A stretch of DNA of 64,000 nt, taken from positions 3,844,001 through 3,908,000 of the forward strand of contig OY720097.1 of NCBI GenBank assembly GCA_963082875.1, in the 5' to 3' direction. The notes beneath the pieces were generated by a model. It did no database searches. It was not told where the DNA came from and was given only the letters and a program-made list of their open reading frames with translations. Shown here piece by piece: positions 23,101 to 34,244 of the stretch (the stretch's first letter is position 1; each line of letters opens with the position of its first letter). A program made the position numbers and the translations under genes. This stretch comes from Corella eumyota. Its lineage: Eukaryota; Chordata; Ascidiacea; Phlebobranchia; Corellidae.

Positions 23101-25941
23101 GCCGGGCTTAAACAGTGTGGCATTTATTTAAATATAATCTATAAATTTCAGCCTGCTACTACAAGTAAAAATACTTTTATTTATATTTTTAGGCCAAGAT
23201 ATGCTACAACCCCGTACAGTGTAAACGAATGGAATTTGCTAAATCCAAGCTCGGATAGTTGGAGCAATTTGTTTATGACAAGTTTTCCATTTCAAGTCAG
23301 TTTTTAAATTAAAATAAAATCGATTTTGAAAATAAACGGCAAATATTGATAGGAATGTGTAGTAGTGTACTTATACAACTTTAGATATCTCTCGTTTAAA
23401 GACATTATTTATATTTTATCAATAATTCCTAAAAATAAAGTACGCTTTAACCTTTAAGTTATTGTTAACTTTTACCTACATATAGATCCAAAGTTACAAC
23501 GAGTATACTGGACCAATTGCTTACACTTATAATGATGGAAGTTCTGAGTTATTTGATTCGAGTGGAAACTCGTGCCAAATTCAATATATCGGTTTTAATG
23601 GTAAACAGAAAAATTTTTAAACCGTTTTTTTATGAAGAAATTTAATAATCCAACAGAAAAAATAATTGATTCAATTTTTTTAGTAACTCAGTCAAATTGC
23701 TTTACATTAAACGAAAATGAAACTATGTCGCATCTTACTGAATTTCAGCAAGTTGGTCAATACGGAACAAGTATTACTTTGCCTTCCTTATCAAATATAA
23801 CGGTAAAATTAGCAATTAAGTTTACTAACAGTATTTAATTAAGTGATGTAAATACTTTACTTGGGTCAGTAATGTTATAAAAGCCCTAACAAGTTGACAT
23901 ATTGATTCGTTTTTAACTAAACAATTTACATTAAATAAAAAATTAAATTAAAAAAAGCTTTATTTCTATTTTTTAGATTCGTTTTATATCTTTACAACCT
24001 GGTCTTTTAGCTGAAGTTGGAAGTTCAACTTTATATAAGTTAGATCAAGGAGCGAACTTGTATTACATTGTGTCTGATAGTACAGGTAAACTTTATCAAT
24101 GCTTAACACACAACACAAAAAATAATAACTCACCACAAGTTGATTTTTATATTATTTTTAAGAATATTAATTATATTTCCATGTTTTGGTTATTAACATT
24201 TAGATAAACCATGTAAATATGATAAATGTTCTCATTAGAACTGCAATTTTTTTGTAAAGTAACCAATTTAAAAAAAAACTGATCATAAAATGGTCAAACA
24301 CACGAAATATTGCCCATCACTACCAATCATTTTTATAAGTTTTTTTTGATAATACTGATACTTAATGTAAATAATGTAACGTAAGGCCAGAATTTTTAGG
24401 TAAAAAGTGATAACCTGTTTAAAATAATATTTATAGAAATCACAATTGACCAATGCCCAGCACCGAGCGAATGCAACGAAGCATCTCGATCTAGTTTGTT
24501 TGGTTGTAATTTGTCCAACTCGACGGAAGGAATTTTTAACACACAACATCGACTTGAAATATGTGAGACTACGACAACTTATACAAAATCAGAAACTACT
24601 ACGACTAATTCAAATTCAGAAACTACGATGACAAACTCAAATTTAGAAACGACAATGACTAACTCAAATTTAGAAACGACGATGACTAATTCAAATTTGG
24701 AAACGACGATAACTAATTTAAATTTAGATACGACGATGACTAATTTACCATCAGGAACTACGACTTTACCTACTACAACTACAACCTTAACAACAACAAA
24801 AAATCCAACAACAACAGCTACTTTAATTTATACAGCAGACAATATAACTAGTTATACATCACAGGATACTACAAGTTCAGCTACGTTATCTACTGCGACT
24901 TCAAATTTATCAACTGTTCAGTCAAATACTTTAGGAATGTCAACACATATTTCAAAATCTACAACACAATCAACTTCAACTGCAACAAATTTAAATGACG
25001 CAACAACTTCTTTAACATACTTACACATAAATACAACTTACAATTATTCAGTAACTATAAAATACGAAAATTTTAACACAACCTCATCAACTGCAACAGT
25101 AGATATGAAAACCACTGCCACAGCTTTAAATGGTAATAGTAGTTTAACTTTAAAATCAACGAACACTTACACTGAAATTATAAACAATACGACGTCTACG
25201 TTAGACTATACAACTGATAGTAGCAACACAACGACAGAGATACCAAAAACAACGACTCGCGTTTTAACTATGTTCTTTACTAAGCCTAATTTAACTATTG
25301 TAACTACATCAACAAAATTAGAGTTGAATACCACATTCTTGCCAAGTATATTTACAACAGAAGGTCACATAAAAATTAACCCGTAAGTATTTCAACTTAA
25401 AGTAAAAAATTATAAAAAAAAATTAATAATTTTTTGAATTAGTTTAAACCACAAGTAGGTTTTTGGTACATTTGGTTGTTGATTTTTTTTTGTTAATTTG
25501 TGTATAATATTTACGTTTTTATAAATGTATTAACATGGTATGTTTTATTTAGTGAAGTTTTGAAGATAGTACTTGCAATTACAATCCCGACATTAATATT
25601 TTTATCAGTTGGTTTAGCTTATTTATGTTTCGTGAAGTTATGCAAAACCAAATCTACATTTACATTACATAAAAAGTAAGTCATATTTCTATACCCAAAA
25701 AACAATTAAATCACAAAAAAGCACTAAATCTATTTTTGTTCTTTTTAGACCTGTAGAATTACCTCCGGAATCTTTTAAAGAACTAACATCAAAAACAAAC
25801 GTGGCAACGTCAAATAAAAATATTTACGTCATTGAGAAAGATGACGTCACTATGCCACGCATTTACACCAATGGGGTGACAGTTCATGGAAAAGACAAAA
25901 CTGAAATAGGGTTCACAAATTTAAATAAAATTCCAACATGA
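20175..25941 (+). CDS. MCO-A: multicopper-oxidase-like, mucin-stalked transmembrane protein without copper ligands
   Basis: Fourteen exons (20175-20265, 20361-20548, 21108-21356, 21559-21719, 22090-22209, 22425-22614, 22774-23006, 23193-23295, 23486-23600, 23684-23802, 23977-24085, 24437-25382, 25553-25675, 25749-25941) join in phase to 979 residues. A signal peptide (about 1-19) is followed by a cupredoxin-type domain 1 (AGPTIRVQSGHLICLNVTNN). Domain 2 carries a clear MCO signature: VNGKIQPTVYLKTGQLRRVR, LANAGSTDTLL, EIAIDGYY, LPGSTADWIIICQ. Domain 3 ends with IRF...PG...GANLYYIVSD, which aligns with the last MCO strand. The HxH/HCH copper-binding motifs are absent at all expected places, so oxidase activity is unlikely. 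A Thr-rich mucin-like stalk of about 300 residues follows. Then come one transmembrane helix (about 880-903) and a cytoplasmic tail of about 70 residues. Its role is unknown. Confidence 0.85.
20795..21070 (+). mobile_element. tRNA-derived SINE, copy 1
   Basis: In intron 2 of MCO-A. A B-box-like tgggttcaaacccca (20841-20855) sits near the 5' end, followed by a shared body with gcgctataaacg, cagcataattatcggg, ggcaactcgagactgggtc and a 3' part ending near gagggtaaagat. Related copies lie at about 38694-38925 (+) and 43478-43715 (reverse). Confidence 0.75.
22297..22383 (+). repeat. 44-bp direct tandem duplication in MCO-A intron 5
   Basis: Two adjacent nearly identical units (22297-22340 and 22341-22383), each with aaaattacatctaaaagta then ttacagtatatatatcatt. 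Not seen in MCO-B at the same place. Confidence 0.85.
24590..24760 (+). repeat. Coding minisatellite, about 30 bp units, in MCO-A stalk
   Basis: Repeated units encode T-x-T-N-S-N-L-E-T-T (10 residues). About five copies are present in MCO-A, while MCO-A' retains only one or two at about 51870-51920. Length change keeps the frame and alters the Thr-rich stalk. Confidence 0.85.
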
Positions 25942-27317
25942 TAATAAAAACATAAATAATATGCATATTTTATTAGGCAGTCTTTAATTTACCCTCTTTA
26001 CTTGCATAAGATGGTGCAATTATTATTGTTCTTTTTAATTTTTGTGGCAGTAACCTGATTCAGTAAAGTACTTTTTTATAATGACAAAGCAATAAATATA
26101 AATCAAGTAAATGTTTTTTATTTGATAAACTTGTTTCTTGAATTCCAAATTCATCTTTTTAATTAAAAAAATAAACTATTGCAGTTTTAAAGCGCGTAAA
26201 AAACACTGCCAAAGCGTATGTCGAAACGTCGTTTTTACCATTGTTACGTCCTACTAAAGTTCGTCAAATCGCGTTTAAAAAGGTTTTTAAACGTGTTTTT
26301 AAAATTTTAAGTACAGCCAATTTATAAAAAAATAAGTTAAAGATTTTGTATAGCTTAAGGTACTAGTAATTACAATTTTTCGAAAAGCAATCTGCAAATA
26401 GGTTTTTGTTTTACAGAAGTTAGTACCGTTTTTAGCGTTAGTGCCGTTCTTACTTAAGGGCACTGCATTATAAACGCTTAAAAATCAATCCAAAGTGTTC
26501 TAACAACACAGCGCTGACTGTTTATTAGTATATATTTAATGATTAATAGCCTTTTAAAAATACTAGAAACTCAACCTGTCTTATATCATCACATTCAAAT
26601 TCAAATTTTAAACTTTGAAAATTGCAAAGAAACAGTTACAAAATTATAAGTGAATTGCTAACGTACCTTTAACTTTTAAAATATTTTTTAAGCAAATTGT
26701 GATTTGATTCTTTGAATCAAATGAATAACAGCTACAATCACAAACACCAAAACTTTAATTTCATTATTTTAACATAATTGTATGCATTTTTAGCATAACC
26801 AAGATTATTCATTCACAAAAGTCTGTTTAATTATCGGTACAGTTTAACTCATTTATTTCTTGATTTGGAATCCTTTTAAACTTTCTTAAAAAACACGTGC
26901 TGTTCTAAATGGTTGCACTAACACAAATGCCCGGATGTAATTATTGTTTTGATTTGTGTTTGTTCATGCGTATTATTATTAAAAAAATTTTGAAATCAGA
27001 AAGAATAATAAATCATAAATAAAGTTGTTACAATTATTTTTTAATTGCACATATACTGTAGTATACACATGTTATGCATAATTATAAAATTATAGTGGAC
27101 CCAAAAGCTGGCTGTCAGACCGGTTCTTGATATTTTACTCATAAAAGCTTGTTTGTTCTATATACATTACATGCTATTCATACCGAATACAAAATTTTAA
27201 AATTTTATAGTAAAAAAAACATAAAAATTTGCCAACTATATTTATAAAAACGCTATCTAACTTTTAAGCAACAATTAAAAGAAAAATTTTTAGTCGTTTG
27301 GTCATGTAAAAAAATCG
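25942..27317. other. Intergenic region 3' of MCO-A
   Basis: Starts with the MCO-A 3' UTR (aataaa-type signals near 25990 and 26090). The rest is AT-rich sequence without a recognised gene. It is present again at 53076-54500 with scattered substitutions and small indels. Confidence 0.6.
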
Positions 27318-27706
27318 TCATCTTGTTGCTTCAATTAGTACCCATTCCCAATTTTCGTTTGCTTGATTGAAACGCCAAACATAGCGATCTGTATTACATA
27401 ATGTTATTAAATGTATATATATTATTTAAAGTTAAAAAGAATAATAACAAAAGTTGGTTATTACTTGGGTATGGAAACGTTCCTACTGGTTGGTCGTTGA
27501 ACACTCGGAGAGGGTGGACGAAAATCTCTCTGTTTAACTTATGTTGTTGAACGTCGATTTCTTTTAAAGTTTAATAAAACAACAGTTTTATTTAATTACA
27601 AACGAATTGTAATAACAAATTACAAAAAGGGTAAACTAAAATTACCGTGCTGTTGATTCAGATTTGCACTCATGATTAGCAGGTTGTTTTAAATATAAAT
27701 CTATAT
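27318..27706 (-). CDS. Possible small unrecognised gene, 3' exons
   Basis: Exons at 27560-27465 and 27388-27318 (-) join in frame to give ...EIDVQQHKLNREIFVHPLRV, then FNDQPVGTFPYPNRYVWRF and a C-terminus ENWEWVLIEATR with a TGA stop. A further open exon (27706-27646, with HECKSES) lies upstream with good splice sites but does not join in the same phase. The 5' end was not found. The copy at about 54498-54890 differs in the two joined exons mostly by synonymous changes plus one N-to-S, while the introns differ more, which supports coding. I do not recognise the family. Confidence 0.4.
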
Positions 27707-27839
27707 CTGCATAAAATATAACAATATATTTAACGGTTACAAATAGTAAAAAAAAATATCAACAAACCATGAGCATTTAACTTACCTTGTTTAAATGTGT
27801 TCTTCTTGCATCAAAATTATAGGTTAAAAAGAAAACACT

Positions 27840-28942
27840 ATTCGCCCTTGAGTCGATAGCTCAAATAGTAAGTTCCAACAGTACCTTATCTCTGATAAAA
27901 ATACAGAATACCCATTACCTTAAAGTCAAACAGAAAAATTAACAGTATACCGGCATACTGGAAATTTTCTGTTTTTAATTTTCGGTTTACCAGATATGCG
28001 ACAAAAATAAATACTAAAAACCAATAAACCGGTAATAGTACATAAGATTGCAAACCAAAAGTTTTCGGGTTTAATTTGCAACAACACTACACACCATTAA
28101 GACCGGCAGTTACGGATAAATAACGATACTAATATTTATCGAGTTGACACAAAACTTATCTTTATTGCAACTTTTTTTCTAACTACTAATTTTTAACAAC
28201 TTTAAAAATAAGAATTTAAGTCAATTTATATTTTTATTCCGTAACTGTAGCTTAAGTTTCCAATTAAAAGCAAAAACATACATATATATCATATATATAC
28301 ACTCAAAAAAGAATGTAAACAAACCGCGCAAATTGTTTGCACTAAGTTTTGTTTTGCTCTTTTTGTTCCTTGTTTGCAGTAGATAAAAAAACATATCCTC
28401 ATGCAATAAAAAAGGCTTGTCAGGTGACAAATAATTACATCGCAAAAAAAAGCTACGATAGTAAACATCTTCTTCGTTGTAGGAAGAATGGTAAAATAGC
28501 CAAGCAAAAGATTGACACTAGGAAGGTGTAAATGTTGGCGTTCATAAAATATACCACGTTGCTTAATTGGTTTTGCAACTTTTGTGCTTCAAAAAATGCC
28601 CTTATATTAAACATGTTAAAAAGTATTCTATGTACAATGTCAGTATTTTCAGTAATTTATTCATCGTTAAGTTACTGACTTTTTCGGTCACTTTGTCAAA
28701 TCGTGGTCAAAGGTTTTTAACGTTGGCAGACTGTGAAGCTAATCGAAAATAAAATTAAAGACTACAAGTCGATTTTGTTCAAAAACAACGGCGGATCACC
28801 AATATACACAAATCTTTGTAACTTACAAAAAATAATTTTGTTTACATAACGCTTTACATTGTAATCATTACAATTGTTGTAGTTCATGGTGGATACGCCT
28901 CACAAAGCTCAACATCGCGTCGAAATCGCGAAACAAAGGCTA
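27840..28942. other. Intergenic region with partly repeated sequence
   Basis: Contains a short self-complementary patch around 27945-28010 (taccggcatactgg / cggtttaccag). A Lys-rich open stretch at about 28380-28530 is duplicated locally in the second copy (about 55578-55690 and 56100-56240). It looks like repeat sequence rather than a gene. Confidence 0.45.
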
Positions 28943-29080
28943 CTACACTATTATGTCTGTCGTTTACTGATGTGTGACAGATTGTTACCGATAGACTCAT
29001 CAAGTAAACAGGTGTGTCCAAGGCGTTATATACCCAAAAATTGCTCTCAATACCGCCACCATTTGGTTACATTTTTCATG
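28943..29080 (+). repeat. Dispersed repeat, copy 2 of 3
   Basis: Related to 17085-17215 and nearly identical to 56248-56384. Around this point the two large duplicate copies change from clearly diverged (to the left) to almost identical (to the right). Confidence 0.65.
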
Positions 29081-30009
29081 GTGTTGTTAATTATTTTGGC
29101 AACTCAGTAAGTTAGAAAAAAAATTAACAAATTGACACAAGTTGATTTAACTACTAAAACCATAAACAAGGTCCATTTTAAATATAAATATTTAAATATT
29201 AAGCCATGCAAAATAGGTTTTAAATTACATTGCTTTAAGTACTGGATATAGCTGAGCTTTTGAGATTTTTTCACATGTTTTTTTTTCACAGGCATCATTA
29301 TTACAAACCAAAAAAAAAATTAGTAATAATTTTTAACCCATTATGCAAAACGTAATTTGATGGATAAAATATTGCTTTAAGTTAATATTATTATTATACT
29401 TAACTTTTGTTTGTAGGCCAAAAACCTTTTTTTAACAAGCAATGCCTAGAGTAAAAATCTATATCAAAAATTAAAAATTACTTAAACGCAATATTATATA
29501 AACACGATTAGTGTTTTCTATAGAAAGGCTGTAACCTTTAAAATTAAACGTTTTTTGAATTAAAATACCCTTTAGGAATTGGCCAAAATTAATTTGTACT
29601 GTCTTTCTTTCAAAAGGAAACCAATTTTTTTTTTTAAATATTGTAAAAATTTTTTTTAGTTTATTTTGAATTATCGAAATTTACTCAAAAAATTTTTTTT
29701 GTATAACCAACGCATTTAATATAAATTTAATTTGATAAAGTAGAATACACAGATACTTTTTATAAACACAAGACTAAATGGCAAAAATCTATAAGTTGTT
29801 TTAAAAATGTAATGTAACGAAAAATAGTTTTAACCTAACATTTTGTAAAAATTTTGACATATGTCACCACGTATTGTCCACCAACACCAACAACCATGTG
29901 AAACATTAATTTCTGTAGTATAAAGTTGCACAACGGGAACGTTTCGATGTACAGTATTATATGACATACAAAAGATTGTATATCTAAGTGTATTTAAAGT
30001 TAATCTTGT
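29081..30009. other. Intergenic region upstream of MCO-B
   Basis: AT-rich sequence with no recognised gene, repeated almost base for base at 56385-57312. Confidence 0.6.
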
Positions 30010-30161
30010 TATGAAACAAAATCCTATGTTTGTGTTTTGTTTGCGTTTATAACAACGCTGGTATTATAATACTTTGGCCAGCAAAAAACAAGCTCATTTG
30101 TATTAGGAGGTTGTTCACGACTATAAGTGCTAATAAGTAATTACAATAATACGCCCAAATA
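30010..30161 (+). promoter_or_regulatory. Conserved MCO-like gene promoter/leader, copy B
   Basis: Shares caagctcatttgtat and gttgttcacgacta-type blocks with the region before MCO-A. Present also before MCO-B'. Confidence 0.6.
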
Positions 30162-33100
30162 ATGTCAGTAATTAGCTTAGTTTTATTGGTGATATTCAGT
30201 GCGGGAAAAGCTAGTAAAATCATATGCAACGAAAAAATTAATTTTAAAGGTATGTAAATCAACATAAACTTATGATACAGACAAATTTAGCATACGACTA
30301 TTCTTTTTATTAATCTGCCAATCTGACTGCAGAAAACATCGACATTTTGCCTCAAATTACCGGAACCGAATTTTCTTGTGACGACGCATACCGTTCTATT
30401 CATGTTAATGTTATTAAACTAACATGGTTTAACATAACGAGAAGAGTGTTTGGGGACAAGTTAGCTGGCCCTACAATACGAGTACAACCTGGACATTTAA
30501 TCTGTCTAAACGTGGTAAGTACAAAAACAGTGTTTTAACTTATATTACACTAAAGGGCCATAGCATACGTTAAAACATTTCAGTTTATGCTAAATTCTAG
30601 TAAAGTCAAAAGGCATATAAGAAGCAGCTAATTTAAAAATACACTTTCAATAATATATAGCTACAGATAGTATGGGTAATGGTAAAAACTAAAATTACTT
30701 TATAACGACGCATTTAACTTTTTTAGTTAAATCATAATTAATTACTTCACTAAAATAAAAATTTATTTCAGACCAATAACCTACAAGATGTTAAATCATC
30801 AAATGGAGTACCAATTAACTCCACAATAATTTCTTTTCCTGGAGTTAGAATAGTTGAAGGCCCCACTGTTGCTTCAGATATTTCTTATGACAATGTCATT
30901 AGACCACAAGAGAGTACCTTGATCAGCTATCGAACCTTTACCCATCCGGATCTAAGAGTTGGGGGAACCTTTCTATATCGGGCAGCAATGCCCGGGTTTT
31001 CCGCATTTCAGGTCTGTAGAAAATACAAAACACTCTTTTCAGATATTTAAATTGTTTTTTGTATAAAATGTGACCTACCTAAAATACAAAATAGCCTTGA
31101 CAAAAACCTAACTTTTTGTGATAGGTTGATTCTGGGATGGCAGGTATGTTTATTCTGGAAGATAATCCTAACACATTTCTGTCAAACATCTCAGATATTC
31201 AACTTTTATTTCAATCAACGATGCAATATTCGCGAAAATATTTTAACTTCGTGAAATTGCAGAAAGGCGTTGGTGATAACACGTTTAGGTAAGTAAGTAG
31301 GTTAATTACTATATATTTTAAAAATAACAAAAATCTTAAATGTACTGTTAATAAACTAAAGTTTAGGAATTGCATCATCACACTTAACAAAATACTTTTT
31401 ATAGTAAAATCCTTTAACTATAAAATCAACATAATTTAAAAAAAATCAGAATAATTTAGGTATAAATCTGATGTAAAATAAAAAGGTTATTACAACTAAA
31501 AGTGTAATCTGGAAGTTCTTGAATTTAATTGTATTTCAAGTAGCCTACGTCAACGAAGTGTCGAAACAATATGTCATCAATTTACTATGTGTCAAGTGAT
31601 ACTAATTCCTTTGTTTGCAGCCTTCCAGAAAGCCTGGTGTCATGTGTACAAAATTCTACTCATGGAGTAAATTTTTACACAGTCAATGGGAAAATCCAAC
31701 CAATTGTATATTTCGAAACTGGGCATCTAAGGAGGATAAGGTAAGTATTTTTAAATAATTTTAAAAAAGGTAATTCAAATAAAACTTTTTTGTATATATT
31801 GCCATTTTTTAATATCTATTTTAAGTTGAAAATCACATTTTGCTTACAGAACCTACAGTATATACACTACACCTTTCTGCCTAATTATTTTTTAATCATT
31901 TTTTTTATTCTAGATTAGCTAACGCAGGCTCTACAGACACATTATTTCTAAGTTTAATAGGGGATGGTTGTTTAGTTAAAGAAATTGCCATCGACGGTTA
32001 CTACTTCACCTCACCAAAACAACAAGTTTTTAACCGAACTTGTATACTGCCAAGCTCGACCGCTGATTGGATAATAATTTGTCAGCAAGCAGGATTATAT
32101 GAAGTAAGCAAATAAAAAAAAATAATTATTTTTTTACTTACATTTATTGGTTTAAGCTAAAAAGCACCTTTACAATGCATAATAACAAAATTAACCGTTT
32201 TTATACAATATTAAACCCAAAACTACAAACACAGGTAGCCTCAATACCAATTTCCAACAAAGATTTGGATAAAATTAATATCTACTACGGAACGTTATTG
32301 TATTTTAACGTTTCTGGTCCGACGGTGAACGAAATTCTTCCCGAGTTTAATATAACCAGGGATTACTGGAATTTGAGTGACGTCAGTGATGAGGAGATTA
32401 AAAGATACGAACTCGAGATTTTACCTTCGGGTTTAATCAACAGAAGAAAACTAAACACATTTTTCACGTAAGAATAACTTCATTAAAAAAACCTAAAATA
32501 CACCGAAAACATAATTAATTTTTCCACATAACTTTGGAATAGTAATATTTCTCATTTTTATTAAAAAAAAAAGAAAACAAATAGCCTGGTTCAAAATTTT
32601 CGGACTAGTTCAGAGCAAATAGTGTATCCTTAGTTTGGCTTGAACTTCAAGTTTTTTGACCAGACACTCAAATTTATGATCACACATTTTAAACATATTT
32701 TAATAATATTTCTAGATCAAGATATTCTGCAACTCCATACAATGTGAACGAATGGATTTTGTTAAATCCAAGCTCGAATAGTTGGAGCAATTTGTTTATG
32801 ACAAGTTTTCCATTCCAAGTCAGTTTTTAAATTTTATTAACTTAATCTCCGGTAATAAAATAAAACATAGGCTAAACATTGTTTAAATTTACCTATATAT
32901 AGATCCAAAGTTACAACGAGTATACTGGACCGATTGCTTACACTTATAATGGTGGAGGTTCTGAGTTATTTGATGCAAGTGGAAACTCGTGCCAAATTCA
33001 ATATATCGGTTTTAATGGTAATTGGAACACTTTAAACATACAGTATATTTATTGTAGCAATTAATAGACATTTTGTTTACAGTAACTAAAACGAATTGCA

Positions 33101-34244
33101 TTACATTGGACGAAAATGAAACTAGTTCGCATCTTACTGAATTTCAGCAAGTTGGTCAATACGGAACAAGTATTACTCTGCCTCCATTATCAAATATAAC
33201 GGTAAACTTGGCATTAAAATAAATAAATAGTATTAAGCAAGGTGTAATGACTTTGCCTAAAAAAAATAAAAAATGTTAATACTTGTTTTTATTAAGATAG
33301 CAAAATAAGACGTTTAAAAGCATTGTTTACCCTTTAGGTTCGTTTTATAGCGTTACATAACGAAACCTTGGCTGAAATTGGAAGTTCAACTTTGTACAAG
33401 TTAGATCAAGGAGCAAACTTGTATTACATTGTGTCTTATAACACAGGTAAAATATTATTTTTAATTAATTAAAAAAAACTCTAAAAAATTGTTTGTTTCT
33501 TTTATCGTTTAGTAAATTTAGTTCAAATAAAAGGTCAACTTTATAACCGCTGTACATAATTATAGCGTAACACGAAATATTGTGCACCACCATCTTTTAT
33601 TTTTGCGTGATTTTTTAATAACATTTTTATTTTTACTTTAATTTATTAAATAACGTAAAATGTAACCACGTAAATAAATATATTAGAGTACCGTCAGTAT
33701 TTAGTACCATTTTTTAAACGTGAATTTTAACTTAAAAAGCATATTATAATATTGCACACCATAACCTATAATTTACACCCCAAATTTTTGAAAATATTAA
33801 AATTTTTAATTTGCTCTTATGAGCTGTTATGCGAATGCAACGTCATAAAAAAAAACAGTTTTAAGCAAAAGTTACCATATAACCAGTTTTACATAATTTT
33901 TAGAAATAACAATTGACCAATGCCCAGCACCGAGCGAATGCAACGAAGCATCTCGATCTAGTTTGTTCGGTTGTAATTTGTCCAACTCGACAGAGGGAAT
34001 TTTCAACACACAACATCGACTTGAAATATGTGAGACTACGACAACTACTTCACAATTGGTAACTACTACTTTATCTCCTACAACCACAACCTTAACAACA
34101 ACAACAACAACAACAACAATTTCTACAACAACTACAGAAACTTCTATCGCTATTATAGCAAGTTTCTCTACAGCGACTATAAACTTACGAACATTAGTAT
34201 TACCCTTTTTAATGTGCTTGTTAAATTTTCATGTATTGCTCTAG
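30162..34244 (+). CDS. MCO-B: multicopper-oxidase-like protein with GPI-type tail, no copper ligands
   Basis: Twelve exons (30162-30249, 30333-30514, 30772-31011, 31125-31288, 31621-31740, 31914-32103, 32235-32467, 32716-32818, 32903-33017, 33083-33201, 33338-33446, 33904-34244) join in phase to 667 residues. A signal peptide leads. The three cupredoxin-like domains match MCO-A exon by exon: AGPTIRVQPGHLICLNV, VNGKIQPIVYFETGHLRR, LANAGSTDTLFL, PSSTADWIIICQQ. No HxH/HCH copper ligand pair is present, so catalysis is unlikely. The stalk is only about 30 Thr-rich residues. The protein then ends in a small-residue stretch and a hydrophobic terminus (LRTLVLPFLMCLLNFHVLL) with no cytoplasmic tail, the pattern of a GPI-anchor signal. 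Exons 13-14 of MCO-A (transmembrane and tail) have no counterpart. GPI attachment is inferred. Confidence 0.85.

Noticed and set aside
27840-27900. Possible tRNA-like A-box (gatagctcaaatagtaa)
   Set aside because: No B-box, acceptor stem or anticodon arm could be drawn.
28886-29110. 74-codon frame starting MVDTPHKAQHR
   Set aside because: Overlaps a dispersed repeat also found in an ABCG intron, and part of it is missing in the second copy.
33872-34087. Minus-strand frame (also at 60842-61057) with a Val-rich start
   Set aside because: Antisense of MCO-B exon 12 and its copy; no splice or start support.
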